Virus record (IMG/VR): IMGVR_UViG_3300018910_000035 | Span: 1-42,263 of that record | Origin: a virus | Length of the DNA stretch: 42,263 nt | Direction: 5' to 3' (one strand) | In this document: positions 21,730 through 30,041 of the stretch, one piece after another | Position numbering within the stretch: position 1 is the stretch's first letter | Layout: every line of letters begins with the position of its first letter | Translations under genes and position numbers: made by a program | Notes under the pieces: model-generated | What the model was told of the DNA's origin: nothing | The model's input: the letters and a program-made list of their open reading frames with translations, nothing else | Database searches by the model: none

Positions 21730-22347
21730 ATGCCTGAATTTAGTTCCGTTACCGGGTTGGAAGGCGTTAGATTTGCGCCTTTAAAAAAGGTGAATAGTCT
21801 TTATGTAGCTTCAAAAATTATTGAATATCCCTATGCAGTTAACGCGAAAGTTAATACGGAAACATCAACCGAAAAACAATACGCAGACAACAAATTAGTT
21901 GATATGGCCGTCACAACAGGTTCCACAAAGTTGGAGCTTGAAATGCGAGATTTACCGATGGAAATCTTGGCCGAACTGTTAGGGATTGAGGAAACAGACG
22001 GCCTCTATGTGTTTAAGAAAAATATAATTCCGCCGTGGGTTGCTATGTCCTTCTTTGGGCCAAAAGCAAACGGTAAGAACCGCCATGTGGGACTTGTGAA
22101 AGGGCGTTTTTCTTTGCCGGATGATGAATGGAAAACAAAAGAAGAAAAGACAGATTTTCAGACGGTCAAACTTTCTGCTGAATTTATGGAGCGCGAACAA
22201 GACAACGCCTATAAAGTATTGGCTGATGAGGACGAACCGAATTTCAATTTGGACAAGTTTTATGAAAAAGTGTTTGGCAATGCTTATAAAAATCCGGACT
22301 CAGGCTCTGATAATAAATCCAGCGTAGACATTGGAAAGACGGTATAA
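21730..22347 (+). CDS. Major tail protein (phi13-type)
   Basis: A 205-residue tail tube protein (VTGLEGVRFAPLKK at the start; YADNKLVDMAVTTGSTKLELEM; FFGPKANGKNRHVGLVKGRFSLP). It polymerises into the siphovirus tail tube. The C-terminal 15 residues resemble the end of the capsid protein (NKSSVDIGK versus DKSVDVGK), a curious shared tail tag. A terminator follows. Confidence 0.88.
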   Translation: MPEFSSVTGLEGVRFAPLKKVNSLYVASKIIEYPYAVNAKVNTETSTEKQYADNKLVDMAVTTGSTKLELEMRDLPMEILAELLGIEETDGLYVFKKNIIPPWVAMSFFGPKANGKNRHVGLVKGRFSLPDDEWKTKEEKTDFQTVKLSAEFMEREQDNAYKVLADEDEPNFNLDKFYEKVFGNAYKNPDSGSDNKSSVDIGKTV

Positions 22348-22348
22348 A

Positions 22349-22371
22349 GGGAAGCTCCGTGCTTCCTTTTT
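22349..22371 (+). terminator. Terminator after the major tail protein gene
   Basis: GGAAGC (22349-22354)/GCTTCC (22361-22366) is followed by five T. Likely partial, since the tail genes downstream lie in the same direction. Confidence 0.75.
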
Positions 22372-22400
22372 AAATCTAGAAAAATAAAGGAGGAGTCAAC

Positions 22401-22766
22401 ATGGCTCAAAAACAAATTTCGGTTAAATTATGGTTTGAAAAAGAAGAAAAATACAAAACATTTATTGCACCTCGTACTAATACAAAAACTTTGTATGAAG
22501 CTTTGGAGTTAGATGAGGCAGCTGCTAAAAATACCAACAGTATTAAGGCAGTGCTTAAAAGCCTTGAAGATCGTATGAAATTCATCGTGCGTGTATTCCA
22601 TAATCAATTTACTTTAGAGGAATTTCAAGAAGGCCTACAATCCTTTGAAGTTTCAAACGAAGTAAGGCGAATCATGGGCGAGATTATGGGTTATGAGGAA
22701 GTTAAGGAGGAAGAAGATTTTTTATCGGTAGCGGAAGCGGAGGCCTTTCGGCAGAAAAAGGAATAG
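22401..22766 (+). CDS. Tail assembly chaperone, short form (gpG-like)
   Basis: A 121-residue protein between the major tail and tape measure genes, the constant position of tail assembly chaperones. It is acidic at the C-terminus (YEEVKEEEDF). Read in frame it ends at TAG 22766. A slippery heptamer at 22718 allows a longer fusion product. It coats the tape measure protein before tube assembly. Confidence 0.85.
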   Translation: MAQKQISVKLWFEKEEKYKTFIAPRTNTKTLYEALELDEAAAKNTNSIKAVLKSLEDRMKFIVRVFHNQFTLEEFQEGLQSFEVSNEVRRIMGEIMGYEEVKEEEDFLSVAEAEAFRQKKE

Positions 22767-22912
22767 AGCAGCTCAATGATTTATATGCGGCCCTTTTAAA
22801 ACAGGGATGGACCATGACTGAAATTGACGAGATGGATATTTACCATTACTTAGAAGTCATGGCTCATGAAAATAAACCAAAAGTTGTTCCAATTGATCAA
22901 GTGTTTTTCTAA
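22401..22912 (+). CDS. Tail assembly chaperone, -1 frameshift product (gpGT-like)
   Basis: A 170-residue fusion. The first 108 codons are shared with the short form; ribosomes then slip -1 at TTTTTTA and continue from base 22724. The added part begins IGSGSGGLSAEKGIEQL, with a Gly/Ser linker right after the slip site, then NDLYAALLKQGWTMTEIDEM and ends VVPIDQVFF. Stop TAA 22910-22912. This G/GT arrangement is known from lambda and most long-tailed phages. The 62-residue extension has no start codon of its own with a ribosome site. Confidence 0.85.
22718..22724 (+). promoter_or_regulatory. Programmed -1 frameshift slippery site
   Basis: T TTT TTA in the zero frame (codons TTT 22719, TTA 22722). 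Slipping back one base leaves both tRNAs well paired. GGAGG at 22707-22711 lies 6 bases upstream and may act as an internal Shine-Dalgarno stimulator. Confidence 0.85.
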
Positions 22913-22938
22913 GACTGGCTTTATCGCCGGTCTTTTTT
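22913..22938 (+). terminator. Terminator-like hairpin before the tape measure gene
   Basis: GACTGGC (22913-22919)/GCCGGTC (22926-22932) with loop TTTATC is followed by six T, immediately after the frameshift product's stop. Confidence 0.75.
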
Positions 22939-22974
22939 CGTTGAGTTTATGCCAGGGAAGCGGGGTGGATACAT

Positions 22975-25900
22975 ATGGCGCAACCTATCGGAAATATGAT
23001 TATTAAAGTAGGCCTTGATGATACCGGCTTTAATCGTGGAATTGAAGGTTTAAAGCGGCAAATGCGTTTAGCGAATTCGGAAATGAAAGCATCCGGTGCA
23101 GTTTATAAAGCTGCGGGAAATCAGTCAAAGTTTCTTCAATCGCAAGTAGAAGGACTCAATAACAAATACCGCATACAAGGCCGTTTAGTAGATGAGCATC
23201 GAACAAAATACAATAAGTTAGTCAGAGAAAAAGGGCTGGACAACCGAGAAACGCAGATACAAGGTCGCCGGCTGAATGATGCCATTGCCGTTCATCAAAG
23301 CCTTGGAAATGAACTGCAACGAGTAACAAAACTATTTGAAAATACCACAAACAGCACCCGGCGGGCAGCGGGTGTTTTTTCTGTGTTTAAACGCAATTCA
23401 GGAGAAGTATCTAAAGAGCTAAACGCGGTGTATCAATCAGCTACAACCGCCGGAAAGGCTCTTTCTGCTATCGGTGCAGCAGGAACTTTGGGAATCGGCA
23501 TGTCTGTTAAAGCCGCAGCTGATTTTGAGAAAGCGATGAGCCGCGTAAGTGCTTTGGCAAGTGCAACAAATGATCAAATGGGTGAGCTTACAAAAACAGC
23601 CCGTCATTTGGGTGCAACAACTCAATATACAGATGGGCAAGTGGCAGAAGGTATGCAGTACCTTGCGATGGCCGGATATAAAACAAATCAAATTATCGGG
23701 GCTATGCCTGGCCTTCTCGCGACTGCCGCAGCTGGTCAAACAGACCTTGGAGTTACGGCCGATATCGTTTCTGACATTTTGACTGAATTTCATATCAAGG
23801 CTGAAGATACAAACCGTGTTGCGGATGCAATGACATATACTTTTACGAATTCAAACGCCACCCTGCAAGAAATCGGGCAAACAATGAAATATGCAGCACC
23901 GGCCGCAAAAACAGCGGGAGTCAGTATGGAGGAATTGGCAGCGGCAACCGGTATCATGGCAAACAGCGGGATTAAAGCCGATATGGCAGGAACGGCTTTA
24001 AGGTCTACCTTGACGCGACTCTCTGCACCACCAAAACCAGCTGCATCAGCGATTGAAGAGTTGGGTCTAAAAGTTACAGATTCAACCGGTAGAATGCGTC
24101 CGCTTGCTGATATTATCGGACAAATCAATGAGAAAACAAAAGATTATACCGAAACTGAGCAAATTCGTATTGCAAAACAGCTGGCGGGGCAACATGCGCT
24201 TTCCGGTTTTATTACCTTAATGCACGCCGGGAAAGATAAGCTTCAAGAATTCACAAAAGAAGTTGAAGGAAGCGGCGGCACAGCTGAAAGAGTAGCCAAA
24301 CAGCAAATGGACAACCTGGCTGGCTCTATTGATTATCTTAAATCTGCTACAAACAATGCTGTTATCACTTTTGGAAATCAGTTCTTACCTGTTATCCGGG
24401 CTACAGCTGACGGACTAACGAAGCTTGTAACCTGGTTTGATTCATTGCCCCCTTCCGTTGCGAGCACTATTGCAATTACTGGCGGAGCCGTCACTGTATT
24501 TTCACTATTAGGTGGCGCGTTCTTACTATTGCTTGGCTCATTGCCAAAGGTAGCAGCAGGCTGGAATATGCTTCGGACCGCGGGCGGGTATTTAACACGG
24601 AATGTAAATCAAGCATCAGCCAGTCTTGGGGTTTATTCTACGGAAGCCATTGCAGCGGGCGCAGCTTCCAGAACAGCGGCTGCAGGAATGACAACAACAT
24701 CTGCGGCGGCTGCGGCAGCATCCACACGAATGGGGCGTTTTCATCAGTCAGCCAATCTGGCAACAACCAGAGTCGGGAGGCTCGAACAATCATCCAGCAG
24801 AAGTGCTAAAGCCATGCGGGGCCTGGGCGGTGCTTCACGTGTTGCCGGCGTTGGTCTTGGATTGTTTGGCGGACCAGTTGGTTCAATTGCAGGGCTAATT
24901 CTTTCATTTGCTCCTGAGCTCTTAAAATTCGGTGGGAATATTTTAAAGGTTGGAGCCAATGCAATTAAAGGCGCTGGCGGCTTTATGAATTTAGCAAAAA
25001 GCGGTTTTGGCCTTTTCAACATTCTCAAAAAAGGAGCAGGAGTTGTCGGCCTTTTACGTGGCGGATTGAGCTTGTTAGGTGGTCCTGTTGGTATCGCCAT
25101 CACAGGATTCACATTTTTGGCTGAAGCTGGCACAAAGTATTATGACAACTTAAAGAAAAGAGTTCTTCCCGCAACAATAGATTTTGGTGAAGGCGTATCG
25201 AAGTCAACAGCAAAAGCTGTGAATGCCTATGAAGATATGAATATCAAAGTCACGGCAAAGCTCAATACCCTTCGAGCGACAAATACAAAGATCACCAAGG
25301 ATATTGCCGATGATGTGACAAAGCAGTTCACTGAAATGGGAGATTCGTTGAAAAAGGGATTTCAAACGAGTGCTGATTCTGCTACCAAAGTGTTAAAAGA
25401 TTTTTATGCTTCAAATGATAAAACGTCAGATAAAGAAGCAGCTAAGATACTCAATAAAATTGAAAGTGGGAATGAGAAGAAGCAGAAAGAGATACAAGGC
25501 TATGTGGACCGGGTAAATGAAATTTACAGAACCGCGGCTAAAGAAAACCGTAAAACTACAGAAAAAGAAAATAAAGAAATAGCAAAAATCCAGAGAAAAA
25601 TGTTAGCTCAAATGGAGACCGCACTTTCAACTAGTAAGGATGAGCAAACTAAAATCTCACGAAAATTGAAAGAAGAATCCTCCAACCTCTCTGCTAAACA
25701 GGCGGCCGCTGTTGTGAAAAACAGCAACAAAGCTAAGAGTAAAACAATTAAAGCAGCAAAAGATCAATATAATGCAGTGGTTAAAGCAGCAGACGACCAA
25801 TATTATGTCAAAGGGACAATTAGTAAAAAAGAGCATGACGATACTGTTAAAAAAGCAAGGGATCAGAAAAATAAGACGATAGCAAATGCGGAAGAGTCAC

Positions 25901-27444
25901 ATAAAGGTGTCGTAAAAGAAGCTAAAAAGCAAGCTGCTGGACATATTAAACAAGTAGATTGGGAAACCGGCGAGGTTCTTGATACGTGGGATCAAACCGT
26001 TATTGATATAGCCGGTTTTGTGAACAGTATCACCGGCGGAATTAATAAGGTTCTTGAATTTATGCACATCCCAACTATCCCAGAATGGAAGCCTAAAGGT
26101 TACAATGGTGGGTCTGAAAAAATGCAAATTGCGCCTGGAGCTGCTTATGCGAAAGGTACAGACTTTCACCCTGGAGGAAAAGCGCTTGTTGGTGAAGATG
26201 GGTGGGAGCTGGCCCATACACCAGGCATCGGAACGTATGTAGTCGGTATGGGCGGCCCGCAAATTTGGGACCTGCCACGCGGCACATCTGTACTTCCTCA
26301 TGATCAGTCAAAAGAGTTAGCGGCTTCAGGTCTTCCTGGATATGCCGGCGGTGTCGGAGACTTTTTCAAAAAAGCCGCTGAAGGCTCTAAGAAAATGGTC
26401 AACGGAGCTATTTCGTTCGGAAAAGGTGTCGTTGATAAAGTCGGGGATGTTAGCTCAAGCGCTATGGACTTGATTATTAACGGTCCCGGCAAATTAATTA
26501 AAAAACTGTTTAGCGGGCTAATACCATACAAAACAGGAAAAGGCATTGATTCGTTCGGAACCGGTATATTCAAGACCTTAAAAAATGGGGCAACTGAATT
26601 TTTGAAGGGAGTCATGCCAGAGCCTTCTACATTTAAAGGGACCGGAGGAACGAAAGCCGTAAACCAATGGGTGACAGAGGCTGTTGGTATAGCTGGGGTG
26701 CCTCTTTCATGGATTCCAGGGCTTGTGACCATTGCCATGAAGGAAAGCGGCGGAAATCCAAATGCTATCAACTTATGGGATTCCAATGCGAAAGCCGGCC
26801 ATCCATCACAGGGATTGATGCAGACGATCCCGAGCACTTTTAACGCCAATAAGTTTCCTGGACATAATAACATTTTGAATCCGATAGATAATACTTTGGC
26901 TGCAATTAACTATATCAAGCGCAGATATGGAGACATTAGCAATCATCCAGGCTTAAAATCAATGGCCCGGGGTGGCGGCTATGTTGGTTATGCAAAAGGC
27001 GGTATCTCACCTGGTCGAGGCGGCTCAAAATGGGCCATCTTAAATGAACGAGGGTATGATGAAACAACGATCACAGAAGACCCTTCATACAGGGAGCGTA
27101 ATATTGGGCTATGGGCTCGTATCGGTAGCAAGCTCGGCATGCTTCCGGATTTGCAGGATGGGATGATTTCAAAAGCACTTCTCCTGCTTCAAAAAGTTTC
27201 GGCAAAACCTGAACAAGAGCTGCCACCACCTAATGATTTTTCTGTGGACATTAGCCGTGTTGTAAAGAATCAAGAAAAACAAATCAGTATGATGGCAAAG
27301 CAGATTGATTTTCTAAATAAAAATGTGCAGCTCTTGCAGCAACTTTTACTAAAAGACAACAACACATATCTTGATGGCAGAAGTATTGACCAATCAGCCG
27401 GGGATCGGTTTACTCGAACTTCATTCATAAACGGGGTGAGATAG
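22975..27444 (+). CDS. Tape measure protein with lytic transglycosylase domain
   Basis: The longest gene, 1489 residues, setting tail length. Residues 1-120 are a coiled start, 180-410 the TP901-type core ([42 protein letters not shown]). Alternating hydrophobic stretches lie around 490-530 and 620-720, and a Lys-rich coiled coil around 800-1000. Residues 1227-1330 form an SLT (lysozyme-like) domain with catalytic Glu in AMKESGGNP, followed by [10 protein letters not shown] and INYIKRRYG. That domain can open peptidoglycan during DNA entry. The stop overlaps the next GTG start (TAGTG). Confidence 0.93.
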   Translation: MAQPIGNMIIKVGLDDTGFNRGIEGLKRQMRLANSEMKASGAVYKAAGNQSKFLQSQVEGLNNKYRIQGRLVDEHRTKYNKLVREKGLDNRETQIQGRRLNDAIAVHQSLGNELQRVTKLFENTTNSTRRAAGVFSVFKRNSGEVSKELNAVYQSATTAGKALSAIGAAGTLGIGMSVKAAADFEKAMSRVSALASATNDQMGELTKTARHLGATTQYTDGQVAEGMQYLAMAGYKTNQIIGAMPGLLATAAAGQTDLGVTADIVSDILTEFHIKAEDTNRVADAMTYTFTNSNATLQEIGQTMKYAAPAAKTAGVSMEELAAATGIMANSGIKADMAGTALRSTLTRLSAPPKPAASAIEELGLKVTDSTGRMRPLADIIGQINEKTKDYTETEQIRIAKQLAGQHALSGFITLMHAGKDKLQEFTKEVEGSGGTAERVAKQQMDNLAGSIDYLKSATNNAVITFGNQFLPVIRATADGLTKLVTWFDSLPPSVASTIAITGGAVTVFSLLGGAFLLLLGSLPKVAAGWNMLRTAGGYLTRNVNQASASLGVYSTEAIAAGAASRTAAAGMTTTSAAAAAASTRMGRFHQSANLATTRVGRLEQSSSRSAKAMRGLGGASRVAGVGLGLFGGPVGSIAGLILSFAPELLKFGGNILKVGANAIKGAGGFMNLAKSGFGLFNILKKGAGVVGLLRGGLSLLGGPVGIAITGFTFLAEAGTKYYDNLKKRVLPATIDFGEGVSKSTAKAVNAYEDMNIKVTAKLNTLRATNTKITKDIADDVTKQFTEMGDSLKKGFQTSADSATKVLKDFYASNDKTSDKEAAKILNKIESGNEKKQKEIQGYVDRVNEIYRTAAKENRKTTEKENKEIAKIQRKMLAQMETALSTSKDEQTKISRKLKEESSNLSAKQAAAVVKNSNKAKSKTIKAAKDQYNAVVKAADDQYYVKGTISKKEHDDTVKKARDQKNKTIANAEESHKGVVKEAKKQAAGHIKQVDWETGEVLDTWDQTVIDIAGFVNSITGGINKVLEFMHIPTIPEWKPKGYNGGSEKMQIAPGAAYAKGTDFHPGGKALVGEDGWELAHTPGIGTYVVGMGGPQIWDLPRGTSVLPHDQSKELAASGLPGYAGGVGDFFKKAAEGSKKMVNGAISFGKGVVDKVGDVSSSAMDLIINGPGKLIKKLFSGLIPYKTGKGIDSFGTGIFKTLKNGATEFLKGVMPEPSTFKGTGGTKAVNQWVTEAVGIAGVPLSWIPGLVTIAMKESGGNPNAINLWDSNAKAGHPSQGLMQTIPSTFNANKFPGHNNILNPIDNTLAAINYIKRRYGDISNHPGLKSMARGGGYVGYAKGGISPGRGGSKWAILNERGYDETTITEDPSYRERNIGLWARIGSKLGMLPDLQDGMISKALLLLQKVSAKPEQELPPPNDFSVDISRVVKNQEKQISMMAKQIDFLNKNVQLLQQLLLKDNNTYLDGRSIDQSAGDRFTRTSFINGVR

Positions 27445-28280
27445 TGAAATTATTCCTTGATTACGATAATGGTCTTGGGGAGCAGAGCTTAAAAAGCCTG
27501 CTTCCTTTTTTTGAACCTTTAAGCTTCACACCTGAAGCACCGGGGATTGATCGTGAAACGGTTAGCATGCCGAGAATAAACGGAGTTGTCCTTCCGCAGC
27601 ACCCTCGGGATGTTACGTATACGGAAAGAAAAATAACCGTTGAATTCTATTTAAATTCAGTCATCGCCGAAAACTTTTATCAATTTAGGCGGGAGCTTTA
27701 CGCGCTTTTAGTCAAGCCGTTTCCCTATTATATCTCGACCGATTTATTGCCGAATCTCCGTTTTCGTGTAACTTGTGATGGCAATTTTAGTATTCCAAAA
27801 GAAAAGGAGAAAAACTTTGTAACGTTCACAGTTGAATTTAACAACTTCACGGGACTGGCAGAATCAAAATTCACTTCTCTGACAAAGCAGAATTTTGATG
27901 GAGAACATTGGAGTCCGGGAATGAATATTCACATGCGTGACGATCTGGAATACAGGTTCAAAAATCGAAAGAGGTTTCAGGTTTATAACACCGGTGATGC
28001 CTATATCAATCCTCTGGAACATGCCTATAATGTGACCTTATGGGCAGCCGGAAAAAATGTGACGATCATTAACCATACTAATGGTGAAAAGCTTAAAATT
28101 GAGCAAGAATTAAAAAAATCGCAGCGTGTTTCTTTTATCAAGCAATACACGGTGATCAATAAAACACCTATCAAAACATCCGGCAGGCTCCCGGGACTCG
28201 ATATAGGAATGAATGAGTTTGAAATTCAAAATACCAGTGATTTTGAGATTATATTCGATACTCGTTTTTACTATCCGTAA
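27444..28280 (+). CDS. Distal tail protein (Dit, SPP1 gp19.1-like)
   Basis: A 278-residue distal tail protein. N-terminal domain: GVVLPQHPRDVTYTERKITVEFYL and FRRELYALLVKPFPYYIS. C-terminal domain: VYNTGDAYINPLEH and NEFEIQNTSDFEI. It forms the hexameric hub linking tail tube and baseplate. Starts at GTG 27444, overlapping the tape measure stop. Confidence 0.88.
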   Translation: MKLFLDYDNGLGEQSLKSLLPFFEPLSFTPEAPGIDRETVSMPRINGVVLPQHPRDVTYTERKITVEFYLNSVIAENFYQFRRELYALLVKPFPYYISTDLLPNLRFRVTCDGNFSIPKEKEKNFVTFTVEFNNFTGLAESKFTSLTKQNFDGEHWSPGMNIHMRDDLEYRFKNRKRFQVYNTGDAYINPLEHAYNVTLWAAGKNVTIINHTNGEKLKIEQELKKSQRVSFIKQYTVINKTPIKTSGRLPGLDIGMNEFEIQNTSDFEIIFDTRFYYP

Positions 28281-28292
28281 GGAGCATGTAAA

Positions 28293-30005
28293 ATGGCAAA
28301 CACAGATTTTATAAAGGAAATTGCACCGGACGCCCAAAGAGTCTATAAAAAATATGATATTCTCGCGTCTCTCATTATTGCTCAAGCTTGTTTAGAGAGC
28401 GGATGGGGTACAAGTGAACTGGCGCAGAAAGGGAAAAACTTATTCGGCATCAAGGGTACTTATAACGGTCAATATGTTCTCATGTGGACGACTGAATATG
28501 ATAAGAACGGAAATGCAACCAAAGTGCAAGCTCGCTTCCGAAAGTATCCGTCTCGGTATGAATCGATTCAGGATTTAGCCAAGCTATACATAAACGGAAC
28601 GAGCTGGGACCCGGATCATTATAAAGCCGTAGTGGGGGAAAAAGATTACAAGAAGGCGACAGCTGCACTCGTAGAAGCTGAATATGCCTCCGATCCAAAT
28701 TACGCCACCAAATTGAATAGTCTCATTTTCACTTACAAACTCACACAATATGACACTGCGGATGGGGTGCCAGATGGACCTGACGAGCCTGCAAACCCGA
28801 ATCCTACCCCAGGGTATCCAAGCAAGGAATATGACGGGAAAGATATAACACTCAATCAGAATCTGCCGTCAGATGTTGATTTTCCACAGCTGCATGTCTC
28901 ATCAAAAGACGGAAAAAAGGTTGTGGAAATAACGGGCGTTTCCGTCGATCTGACGGACAATACGACTGGCAAAAAGAGTTTTACCTTTACGATCACAAAA
29001 ACACAGGAAAACGCTACTGAATTTGATTTATTGGTGGATGACAATATTCTTTATTTGGACGAGAAAAAATTCAATCACCAAAAATATTACATTACGGGTG
29101 TCCAACTTCATCAAGAGAAAAATGTCATAAGGAAAACCGTTACAGCAAGCCACATATTCACTGTGCTGCTTATTAACAACAGGATTCATGAAACTGTATC
29201 AAAGAAATTAAGATTGAGAGATGCGCTTGATTTTGCTTTGAAGAATACAGACTTCAAATATATTTTTAAGACGCCGGAGAGTGAATTTGAATCAGCAGAT
29301 CAAGAAAATTTCGGTGATAAAAACTCGACAGAGCTAATGGATGAAATCATTGAGGATTATGGGATTGAAATAGACGTGGATAATTACAAAATTTATATCT
29401 ACAAAAAGATGGGGAAACGGATTAATTTCACCCTAGATTCGCGCTATAATATGCCCGGCATTTCAATTACAACAAACTCGCAAAACAGTACAACACGAGC
29501 CTGGGGATACGGGGCCTTAAAAAAGGGGAGCAGTACTGATGACAAAAACCCTCAGTACGAGTTTGAGCCTATTTTATACATTCATCCAGACGAAAAGAAA
29601 TTCTTGATTGAAGGGAAGCCACGCTGGGCTGAACCGATCAGGGATGAGCGCTATAAAAAAGCCAGCAGTATGATTTCTGCATTAAAAAGGCATGTGAATC
29701 CATATCCGGAAATGACGGTAGAAGCTGATTTCCAAAAAATCTATGAGCCGAAGCTTTTAGAGATCGAGCAAGATTTCTGGAAAGGTGACACAATCCATGT
29801 CCTGGCTGATACGGCGGATGGTATCACATTTGAAGATGATGTGAGACTTGTGTCCATCCAGTACAACCCTTTGAACCCATACAGCAGTCCCAAATTGACG
29901 TTTGCGAACTTCCGCAAAGATATCCAAAGCATAAATGTGGCTCAAGCGAAAAGGCTTAGAGATCAAAAACGATATATTGACCAGCTTTTCAAAACGCTCA
30001 GGTAG
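28293..30005 (+). CDS. Tail-associated lysin: glucosaminidase fused to Tal/endopeptidase-like tail protein
   Basis: A 570-residue fusion. Residues 1-155 form a glucosaminidase-type domain (IAQACLESGWGTSELAQ with the catalytic Glu, then GKNLFGIKGTYNG and YPSRYESIQDLAKLY). Residues 160-185 are a Pro/Asn-rich linker (PDGPDEPANPNPTPG). Residues 190-570 match the phage tail protein family (Tal/Prophage_tail type) with VVEITGVSVDLTDN, YYITGVQLHQEKN and the closing NFRKDIQS. It sits at the tail tip and would cut the cell wall at infection. Most Tal proteins carry their lytic domain at the C-terminus; here it is N-terminal. Confidence 0.85.
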   Translation: MANTDFIKEIAPDAQRVYKKYDILASLIIAQACLESGWGTSELAQKGKNLFGIKGTYNGQYVLMWTTEYDKNGNATKVQARFRKYPSRYESIQDLAKLYINGTSWDPDHYKAVVGEKDYKKATAALVEAEYASDPNYATKLNSLIFTYKLTQYDTADGVPDGPDEPANPNPTPGYPSKEYDGKDITLNQNLPSDVDFPQLHVSSKDGKKVVEITGVSVDLTDNTTGKKSFTFTITKTQENATEFDLLVDDNILYLDEKKFNHQKYYITGVQLHQEKNVIRKTVTASHIFTVLLINNRIHETVSKKLRLRDALDFALKNTDFKYIFKTPESEFESADQENFGDKNSTELMDEIIEDYGIEIDVDNYKIYIYKKMGKRINFTLDSRYNMPGISITTNSQNSTTRAWGYGALKKGSSTDDKNPQYEFEPILYIHPDEKKFLIEGKPRWAEPIRDERYKKASSMISALKRHVNPYPEMTVEADFQKIYEPKLLEIEQDFWKGDTIHVLADTADGITFEDDVRLVSIQYNPLNPYSSPKLTFANFRKDIQSINVAQAKRLRDQKRYIDQLFKTLR

Positions 30006-30015
30006 GCGTTTTTTT
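29992..30015 (+). terminator. Terminator after the tail lysin gene
   Basis: AAACGC (29992-29997)/GCGTTT (30006-30011) with a T-tract after it. The stem overlaps the last codons and stop. Confidence 0.65.
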
Positions 30016-30041
30016 ATTTTGTCAAAAAGGGAGTGATGAAC

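Noticed and set aside
26304-26873. A 189-codon open frame on the minus strand under the tape measure gene
   Set aside because: Antisense to the SLT-domain region of the tape measure protein; composition and lack of a start signal mark it as a shadow.
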